Source of the DNA: Opitutaceae bacterium
GTDB lineage: Bacteria; Verrucomicrobiota; Verrucomicrobiia; Opitutales; Opitutaceae
Reading direction: 5' to 3'
Assembly (NCBI GenBank): GCA_005792355.1
Contig: SXSC01000261.1
Location: 1-45,514 of the forward strand
Length of the DNA: 45,514 bases
The notes below the pieces were generated by a model. It searched no databases, was not told the DNA's origin, and was given only the letters and a program-made list of their open reading frames with translations. This document shows, in pieces, positions 42,201 through 45,514 of this stretch (position 1 is the first letter of the stretch; each line of letters starts with the position of its first letter). A program made the translations under genes and the position numbers.

Positions 42201-42782
42201 GCGGCGCGCGCCGCGGCCTTCGCCCTGCCGCTCACCTCCTCCGATGCCGCGGTGCTCGCGACGCTCGCGCCCGGGCCGTACACCGTCCAGGCGACCATTC
42301 CGGCCGCCACGCCCACGGCCACGGGTGTCGTGCTCATCGAAGTCTACGATGTCACCCAGGGTGGCGTCGCCGGACCGAAGGCAGCCAATGTCTCAACGCG
42401 TGGTTTTGTCGGCACCGGGACCAACTCGCTCATCGCCGGCTTCGTCGTGAGCGGTGGTGTTTCCCGCCGCGTGTTGATCCGCGGCGCGGGCCCGGCTCTG
42501 GCCGCTTTCGGCGTGCCGGGTGTGCTGGCCGACCCGCAGCTCACGCTCGCGGTGCAGGCAACCGGGCGGACGATCCGCACCAACGACAACTGGGCGGCGG
42601 GTGTAGATGCGTCGGTCATTGCGACCGCCGCGGCGGCGGCGGGCGCGTTCCCTTTCGCGAGCAACAGTCGGGATGCTGCGATGATCGTCATGCTTGAGCC
42701 GGGAGCGTACACCGTGCAGCTGACCGGAGTGGGCAACACCACGGGGGTCGGAATTGTCGAAGTGTACGACGTGGATCCGTAG
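33213..42782 (+). CDS. Giant secreted Ig-repeat protein, putative adhesin
   Basis: 3189 residues. A signal peptide (MKTILRRLSSTAAVLTALLA, cut near AALA) precedes about 26 bacterial Ig-like repeats (residues ~28-2565, ~97 each). Each starts with a word like ITAPANGA or LTSPASGA and carries VxFxxxGxxIGxxxxAPYxxxWTP and ARVxDSxG. The type is close to the Big_7 family. Then come a helical region resembling DUF4214 repeats (~2572-2825), one Ig domain of another type (YQWLLNGSPVPGATN, ~2825-2902), and two copies of a verrucomicrobial C-terminal unit (NISTRG, LIGGFVV, VLIRVVGP, NDNW; ~2904-3046 and 3059-3189). It is very rich in Thr, Ala, Ser and Val and nearly free of Cys. It starts 18 bp after the secretin gene, so it probably shares its transcript. 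There is no LPXTG or PEP-CTERM anchor. Confidence 0.9.
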   Translation: MKTILRRLSSTAAVLTALLAAPAALAVPTISITAPANGAALGTVSSPTGVTISATATATVGTSIVSVEFRVNGVSIGVVAANTSPSLNWAPTAAGTYTLTAIATDSGSVGNTATSASVIVTVTAARVVTLVAPATGTAVPTGSTFFIRSTAAMTDVVVSKMEFSVNGTIVGTVNSAPYNLDHTTTLAAGTYAVFARATLSDNTTTIDSASANLNVVAKTGAAPSVTINSPSTNSFVAVGQAVTVTAIASDDGFISTSSGGGVTFYADGEPIATDLTAPYSVTWTPIAAKAHSLRALAVDDKGNQTLSTTVTVTAVAAMPTVSLSAPTNGSTSAVSTAITSTASATASTGKTITQVAFFQNNTAIGAAVTTAPYTVNYTPTAAGSYAFTAQVTDSAGITVTSAASNVTVTAAQPTVSLTAPTLGSTATVGSNVTVTATATAGTGNTVAQVQFLAGATIIGTVTTAPYTITWVPTATGNSSLTARVLDSGGNTVTSNAVTVTVSSAPSVSITAPANNSPATVGTAVTVTATGSASPGATITNISFSAGGTAIGAAVTSAPYQVAWTPSAAGTTSLTATITDSAGQTTTSSAVSAIVANSQPTVSLSAPSAGAVVTLGSNVTLTATAAAGSGATIAQVQFLVGAVIVGTDTTTPYTLTWVPTTAGNQSITARVLDTNNNTVTSTAITITAAATTSVAITAPAANSTATAGTSTTITASATPTLGATLTSVTFFATPSGGAAAQIGAAVTTAPYTIAWTPSVAGAYSLTAVALDSTGTSVTSAAVSVTVANSQPTVSLTAPSAGTVATVGSNVTLTATAAAGSGATVAQVQFLVGAVIVGTDTTAPYTLTWVPTTAGNQVITARVIDMNNNTVTSTAVTITATATTAVAITAPTNNATATVGTATTIIASATPTLGATITSITFFATPPSGAAAQVGVAVTTAPYLVAWTPSVAGAHTLTAVALDSTGSSVTSSAVAVTVNNSAPTIALTAPLPGAVVTAGSNVTLTANAVAGSGGATVSQVQFLAGTSVVATLAGTPGSAIYTFATWVPASAGNFSLTARVTDSNGNSTTSTAVSVTATSSTPTTALTSPASGANIGLGAATTLTATATAGCGATVARVDFLAGTTTVGTALVPAGGSYSFSWTPSTAGITSLTSRVTDSNGAIATSAAVNVNVIGPSVVVTSPSNTLVLTTNASVSLTATATAVAPATVSRVDYFAGATLVGSATVAPYTVTWTASPAGPVSLTARVVDSNGVSVTSAAVSVTVSSFPPTVTLTGPASGASVGLGTATTLTATAAATGGATVSRVDFLAGTTTVGTALVPAGGSYSISWTPSVSGITALSARVTDSNGIAVTSAAVNVNVVGPTITLTAPANASVLTSNSAVSLTATAAAVAPATVSRVDYFAGPTFIGSATAGPTFPFTWTASPTGNVSLTARVVDSNGITVTSAPVTVTVNLATATTVALTSPIAGASLPLNTATTLTATASASGGATVTRVDFFAGPTTVGTALVAAGGSYSVSWTPTVSGVFSLTARVTDSAGAIISSSPISVTVSTTTGSSVALSMLPAITAIPVNSSRVLTASATSAAGIASVEFYYVSGGLSTLIGSDTVPPYTIVFTAPNEPGARALRARAIESTGGAITSTDLPISITGQIGDAPVAGILTPTSGTFIAANTTVTITGTATDVDGAIAGVQVFVNGSSTGLANGGVATQSGAAWSIVWTPTTTGTSSISAIATDTTGNAVAAPVVGVNVTDGTSPAISISLSPRTAATAASATLPSGAVRNFVADATASSGRAVVRVEFFVDGTKVGEDTSAPYTLRYVAPALATGESSRTYVLSARATDNAGSARDAQLPLLVVSPIGAPPSVGLLTPASGASTFPGTVVSLAATAASLGGTIASVQFYVNGSPALVNNGNGVIAAPYVSTFTPTAAGTYVIDAIATDDRGNMAVSNAATITAAFSVPSIAITVPNPNSTARALPNVPITLTAAATVQVGAGASVLLVEFLLDGVQIGARTTASNAALGTYSFNWIPLTSQLGPHVITARVTDTNSQSATSAPVNLNVATAVGTPPAITISTTPIPGLGLQTLSQVNFLANAFANGVNTTITNVEFFLNDLSIGLASREQATNLFRLAYDFSRIDFASAPVNPNNPAQYLLPLYAIARDSNNNQTVSATSNLSINAATSAVPAITLTSLTPTTVTQATQVFILPTFGDSDGTVTQIQLYANGVAVQTLGNPVSNQSLFTYNAGTPGRFNLFAVATDDTGNTAISSPAIVVQVNAVNAPDTTLTRPATASSTTTVNAPVFLEGTARATGTTLIPTLAFIATGSSGTRQQINGARVGTTTTYRAIWNPTTADVYSLVTQATVAGVQSTSTISRNVVVNELIGIAPTISISVPGTVTTVSAANLTATAADSDGSVIGVEFFVNRNTIGQAERDQLTNTWRLSTSFVGLPPGSTEVVARATDNSGNVAASGTSFINLVAASSIAPSITLTPSTTNAAFNRQVQLRANARDSDGTVTSVQYFANGTSLGSTGNSGTSFQVSWTPNASGTFSVYGVATDNTGNLIVSPTVQIVVRRNNPVLEDAAFILQTYQDIANTTNINPLVFDDLDTRLSSGALTRADFVASLVIDPAFVAPVNTLATYYVLMGQWPTPANYASVLNTTRNNGLAGAVGGPGQGQGTILGSNEYFAKFGVIPTNQLLDSPISVLPAELFLNRLHESAGLPPPTALNRVQFRSFNQVNLAQGRGYANVGLQTALAEFVTNTNSTNTALFKRARAAALFYQLARPPVTMTVDEITTKVNALALLVDDKAVVDAVLRDVLYAYRYVTINKHPASLTVSPRSGAIFTVEAIGSPPLAYQWLLNGSPVPGATNSFLSLTNVSTSNVGAYTVAITSTAATATSDPATLTLSAIPTRLANISTRGVTSGGANTLIGGFVVTGTAAQTRQVLIRVVGPTLGDAPFNVAGTLANPSLELFAGTNRNPVLANDNWGAQAAGPAQVTLIQQAAARAAAFALPLTSSDAAVLATLAPGPYTVQATIPAATPTATGVVLIEVYDVTQGGVAGPKAANVSTRGFVGTGTNSLIAGFVVSGGVSRRVLIRGAGPALAAFGVPGVLADPQLTLAVQATGRTIRTNDNWAAGVDASVIATAAAAAGAFPFASNSRDAAMIVMLEPGAYTVQLTGVGNTTGVGIVEVYDVDP
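34992..36137 (+). repeat. Tandem 573-bp two-Ig-domain units inside the giant gene
   Basis: Two consecutive units, 34992-35564 and 35565-36137, each encode 191 residues (two Ig domains) starting VANSQPTVSL. They are nearly identical in protein sequence and closely similar in DNA. A third, more diverged unit begins exactly 573 bp later at 36138 (VNNSAPTIAL). This shows expansion by duplication of domain pairs, not single domains. Confidence 0.8.
36462..37589 (+). repeat. Second family of ~187-189-codon two-Ig-domain units
   Basis: Units start at 36462, 37023 (561 bp later) and 37590 (567 bp later), each beginning LTSPASG, LTGPASG or LTSPIAG. Each has DFLAGTTTVGTALVPAGGSYS or a close variant in its first domain. 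A stretch of about 60 bases around 36556-36615 recurs almost unchanged at 37117-37176. This is an independent tandem expansion next to the first one. Confidence 0.75.
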
Positions 42783-42886
42783 GAATTTGCCGGACCTTGC
42801 TTCTGCAAATTGCGGACGTGCCGACACGGTCCCGCCAATCTGGCGTTCCCTTCCGACAAGTTCCTAAATTCGCTCGAGGGGCGGCA

Positions 42887-42905
42887 CGTCGGCAAGCGAC
42901 GGCCC
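42887..42905. repeat. 19-nt extragenic word shared with 29269-29287
   Basis: CGTCGGCAAGCGACGGCCC here and the same word with one change (C for A at position 8) at 29269-29287, in the two gene-free gaps of the pilus/Ig region. It contains CGTCG and CGACG as short inverted arms, so it could form a small hairpin. It is likely a dispersed repeat. Confidence 0.5.
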
Positions 42906-42910
42906 TACTC

Positions 42911-44671
42911 TCACTCCACCACCGTCAGCGGGCGGCGGATGATCGCGTTGGTCAGCTTGCCGGGCAGCAGGTGTTTTTCCCAGAGCGGCAGCAAACCGTC
43001 GCGTCGACGGAAGCGCGCGTCGTCGGCGGTGCGCGCGATGCGTTCGATGGAACCGGGCACGTCCGGCGTCGCCACCGTCTGATCGCTGAACAACACCGCG
43101 CGTTGCACAACCGCGAGGCAGACGCCGTCGGTGGGCCGATCGTCCCGCATCGCCGCCAGGTAAGCCTCAAAGCTGCGCAGCTCCGCGGCGGCAATGAGGC
43201 GCGGTCGCCCCGTCAGCTCGTCGAGCGCCCGCCCCGGGGCGAGGATGACTTCAAGCTGCCGGCCCGCCCACGCCGGGTCGATTGCGAGATCGACGGTTTC
43301 CCGATGGGCCGCACCCTGCCAGTCGCGCCATCCGACGGTGGCCTGCACGATCTGGCCGGCCGAGGCCTGCGTGCGGGAAAGCTGAAACAAGTCGAGCGTC
43401 ACCGCGGGGTTGGTCTCAAGCGGCTCAATGGAAAACTCAACGTGATTGGGAAACGTCTTTTCGTAGGGATTCAGGAGATTGGCCGCGAGCCCCTGCACGA
43501 ACTCGTTCAGTCCCTGGGCGAAGCCCTGCGGACCGGCATAGACGGTCTGAAACGCGAGCCGCGCCGAAGCCGGAAAGCTGACGTCACTCTTCAGCCGGAA
43601 TCCATTGGCAAATCCGCCATCGTTCGAGCCGAGGATGGCCTGGCTGACCCCGGCGGCGACCATTGTGGGCGTGAGCTGCTGCTGGCGGGCGACGGAAAAT
43701 TTCAGCGTGCGCGGTGCGCCGCGCGTGGGGCGCACGGTGACCTCGACTTTGGTCATCTCCGGTCCGGCCCCCAGGATTCCCGAGACGGCCGACAGGCGGT
43801 CCTGGGTGATCGTGCCGATGACGCGGCCGGTGTTCGCCATTTTCAGCGACTGCATCTGCGAGGGCAAAATCGTGAGAATCTCGGCGGCACACATCGGAAG
43901 TGCGACGTCACCGAGCGAGAGCATGGGGTGGCCAAACGCGGTCACTTGCCGGCCCTGGATTCTCGAAACGGTGCCGGTCCCGGCGAGGGTGATGTCGCCG
44001 GTGGCGAGCGCCACCGAAACCGCGGCGCCGGGACGCAGCTCCGTCTCGCCCGCAGCCGGTGGCCGGTCGTCCGAGCCGGACTGGGTGCTGCCGCCGAGCG
44101 CGATGGCGCTGAGACCCAGCGCGGCGAAGCGCGGAGCGAAAAGATCGACGACGGCTGGGCTGAGGCCGCCGAGGGTGAAGACCGGCTGCATCGCGCGATA
44201 AGGCGAGTCGCTGGCCGCGGAGGTTAACATTTCGCCGGGCGTCTGCGCGGAAGCGACCCGTCCGGCTCGTGTCTTTACCTCCTCCAAATCCGCGACGGGC
44301 GTAAATCCGGCGTGGCGCACCGTCTCGAAACGTTGGATCTGGTAGCTGAGGGCGCCGGCCAGCCGGCCCTCGATGTAGAGCGGGCTTCCACTCATGCCCG
44401 CCACCGCCCCCATGTTTTGCACGCGGGGATCAGTCAGTTCGCAGACGATCAGCGACTTTCCCGGCCCCAGGGCGTTTTGGAGCACGCCTGTGACTTCGAC
44501 CGCGAACGGCTCCGGCGTGGTCCCGCGAAATACCGTCCACACTTCGCCGCGCTGGCCGGCCTTGAGTTCCGCCAGCGGAAGGACGGTGGTGTCGACGGGC
44601 TGAGCGTGGAGAATCTGGCATGCAACCAACGCGGAGGCGAAGAGTGATTTAAGGCGAGTGCGTGCGGACAC
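42911..44671 (-). CDS. Secreted SpoIVB-type (S55) serine peptidase family protein
   Basis: 586 residues from a GTG at 44671, which gives a signal peptide (ARTRLKSLFASALVACQILHA, cut near HAQ). A TTG at 44740 would add 23 residues with no leader character. The S55 region shows GMSGSPLYIEG (92-102; S96 is the expected nucleophile) and AFGHPMLSLGD (the usual GHxxxD histidine motif). C-terminal of this are ~330 residues of unassigned, beta-rich sequence (VEFSIEPLETNPAVTLDLF and similar). SpoIVB itself is a Bacillus sporulation signal protease; relatives in non-spore-formers are uncharacterised. The gene converges on the giant Ig gene with 128 bp between stops. A role in processing surface proteins is possible but unproven. 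Confidence 0.82.
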   Translation of the reverse strand: MSARTRLKSLFASALVACQILHAQPVDTTVLPLAELKAGQRGEVWTVFRGTTPEPFAVEVTGVLQNALGPGKSLIVCELTDPRVQNMGAVAGMSGSPLYIEGRLAGALSYQIQRFETVRHAGFTPVADLEEVKTRAGRVASAQTPGEMLTSAASDSPYRAMQPVFTLGGLSPAVVDLFAPRFAALGLSAIALGGSTQSGSDDRPPAAGETELRPGAAVSVALATGDITLAGTGTVSRIQGRQVTAFGHPMLSLGDVALPMCAAEILTILPSQMQSLKMANTGRVIGTITQDRLSAVSGILGAGPEMTKVEVTVRPTRGAPRTLKFSVARQQQLTPTMVAAGVSQAILGSNDGGFANGFRLKSDVSFPASARLAFQTVYAGPQGFAQGLNEFVQGLAANLLNPYEKTFPNHVEFSIEPLETNPAVTLDLFQLSRTQASAGQIVQATVGWRDWQGAAHRETVDLAIDPAWAGRQLEVILAPGRALDELTGRPRLIAAAELRSFEAYLAAMRDDRPTDGVCLAVVQRAVLFSDQTVATPDVPGSIERIARTADDARFRRRDGLLPLWEKHLLPGKLTNAIIRRPLTVVE

Positions 44672-45362
44672 GGGAAGAAGCGGGGAGGGAATGAGGTAAC
44701 GATGCCGAATTCTCCGTCGTCTGCAAGCCGGCTCCTCCAACGGTGGTGGTCCCCAATCACCGGGCCGCCCTCGTTGCGGCCAATCATCAAGATGAATTTG
44801 CCCCGCTGGACTTTCAGGTCATGCGGCTGGTCTTTGCAGGTGAAAAACAGTTGGGCCGGCTTTGCGCGGAGGCGATTTACGGGGTCATTAAAATCGCTGT
44901 GGGACTTTGGTTATTGTTCATGGGCTTGAGGCCCCGGTGTTCTGCGTCGGGCTATTCCCTGAAAACGGATGCCGCTTTTTTCTCAATGATGGCGGCCGCG
45001 ATCCAATCGTCTCCGGGCCAAGCGTGGTGCAAAATGGATTCATGCTTGCTCCAACCGCTGCGTCCTCCGCCGTGCTCCGCCGGGATCGCGACGTTCACGG
45101 ATGACGGCAGAAACAGGATGGGCAGAAAAAGGAAAACGCCTGAGTCACGTCCGCACGGCTCCCGCCCGCGCAGTATCAAGGCCCCCCGACTCCGCTCTTT
45201 TTTTGCCAACCCTTTTCTTCCCTCCGGTTTTTTCGGCCCATGACCTGCAGCGACCCCGAGACACGACTGCGTTCTCCAATCTCTGTCCATGCGTGGTTTC
45301 TCGTCTGCCGCCCGACGACGTCGCGCATCCGCACTCTCCGCCGACCAGCCTGGAGGTAAAAA
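44672..45362. other. Region with no supportable gene
   Basis: 691 bp upstream of the S55 peptidase gene. Reading frames exist on both strands, but none has a convincing start, composition or known motif. Short low-complexity words such as the GGCAGAAACAGG/GGGCAGAAAAAGG pair around 45106-45135 look like extragenic repeat remnants. The promoter of the peptidase gene should lie near 44680-44760, but no clear boxes were found. Confidence 0.5.
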
Positions 45363-45500
45363 ATGCGGGGTAAATCGCGCCAGCTACCAGAACAGGAGGA
45401 AACTAATGAAAATATGATGAAACCTGAAATTGATACCCAGTGGGTAAATCACTCCCACCCGAGAAAGGTTGGCAGCCACTCGGAAGCGAACATTGCATAG
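45363..45500 (+). CDS. Small protein of 45 residues, unknown, with strong ribosome binding site
   Basis: ATG at 45363 follows GGAGG (45352-45356) with a 6-base gap, one of the best Shine-Dalgarno placements in the window. The frame runs 45 codons to TAG at 45498-45500 and gives a charged, polar, soluble peptide (MRGKSRQLPEQEETNENMM, then KPEIDTQWVNHSH and a C-terminus of HSEANIA). A second AGGAGG at 45394-45399 precedes ATG 45406, which opens only a 3-codon frame ATG AAA ATA TGA; in-frame ATGs of the small protein lie at 45414 and 45417. It may be a short gene, or a leader peptide for a gene beyond the window. No family is recognised. Confidence 0.4.
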   Translation: MRGKSRQLPEQEETNENMMKPEIDTQWVNHSHPRKVGSHSEANIA

Positions 45501-45514
45501 CGTTTCCGCAAGGA

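Noticed and set aside
33213-42782. Giant gene repeats as a CRISPR or VNTR array
   Set aside because: The periodicity is in protein domains of ~97 codons with reading frame kept throughout. There are no short identical repeats with unique spacers.
44743-45243. 166-codon plus-strand frame near the right end
   Set aside because: It has a short hydrophobic stretch but otherwise changes composition abruptly and crosses repeat-like words. No supporting start or family.
44952-45290. 112-codon minus-strand frame near the right end
   Set aside because: Low-complexity segments arise from AAAAAGG/GGCAGAAA words; no domain or ribosome binding site.

Overview
The window reads as chromosomal DNA of a GC-rich member of the Verrucomicrobiota, most likely near Opitutaceae. 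This is inferred from content, not from a marker gene. The indicators are secreted Gfo/Idh oxidoreductase, DUF6807, sulfatase and GMC/gluconate-dehydrogenase-type enzymes, a complete five-gene set in the order of the Akkermansia muciniphila Amuc_1098-1102 pilus locus, and many short palindromic extragenic repeats. No rRNA, tRNA, CRISPR or complete insertion sequence was seen.

Layout. 1-245 is the N-terminal part of a DruA/DUF4338-like protein cut by the left edge. 315-2650 is a two-gene run: a Gfo/Idh oxidoreductase and a DUF6807 protein. 2651-3235 is a gene-free repeat island with a 19-bp hairpin and a roughly 210-bp nested palindrome. Threonine synthase (minus strand) is divergent from a 1189-residue TIR / Ser-Thr kinase / transmembrane / beta-propeller fusion (4568-8137). 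From 14891 down to 8615 runs a tightly packed minus-strand series: two sulfatases, an AlkC-like DNA glycosylase, a GAF histidine kinase and a small membrane protein. 15368-20944 holds a secreted sugar-catabolism group: a TIM-barrel isomerase, an alpha/beta esterase, a GMC oxidoreductase with its Tat-exported subunit 3, and an SMP-30/gluconolactonase. A lone CheY-like receiver (21145-21564) converges on a pyruvate dehydrogenase operon (Nudix, E1 alpha, E1 beta, E2; no E3).

The standout region is 25668-42782. The genes match in order Amuc_1102, 1101 (PilM-like), 1100, 1099 and 1098 (PilQ-like secretin). Eighteen bases after the secretin follows a 3189-residue surface protein with about 26 bacterial Ig-like repeats. 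The proposal is that this is one transcription unit: an inner-membrane PilM/PilN-like platform, the periplasmic Amuc_1100/1099-like proteins and an outer-membrane secretin, together with a giant adhesin-like protein that may be displayed or exported by the complex. The adhesin link is inference from position only. A secreted SpoIVB-type (S55) peptidase converges on the end of this run.

A second theme is repeat invasion. Short palindromic or reiterated words fill the intergenic spaces and also appear in frame inside genes: twice in the kinase gene, once in the E2 linker, and once at the E1 beta start. The right end (44672-45362) holds no supportable gene except a 45-codon reading frame with a strong ribosome binding site at 45363.
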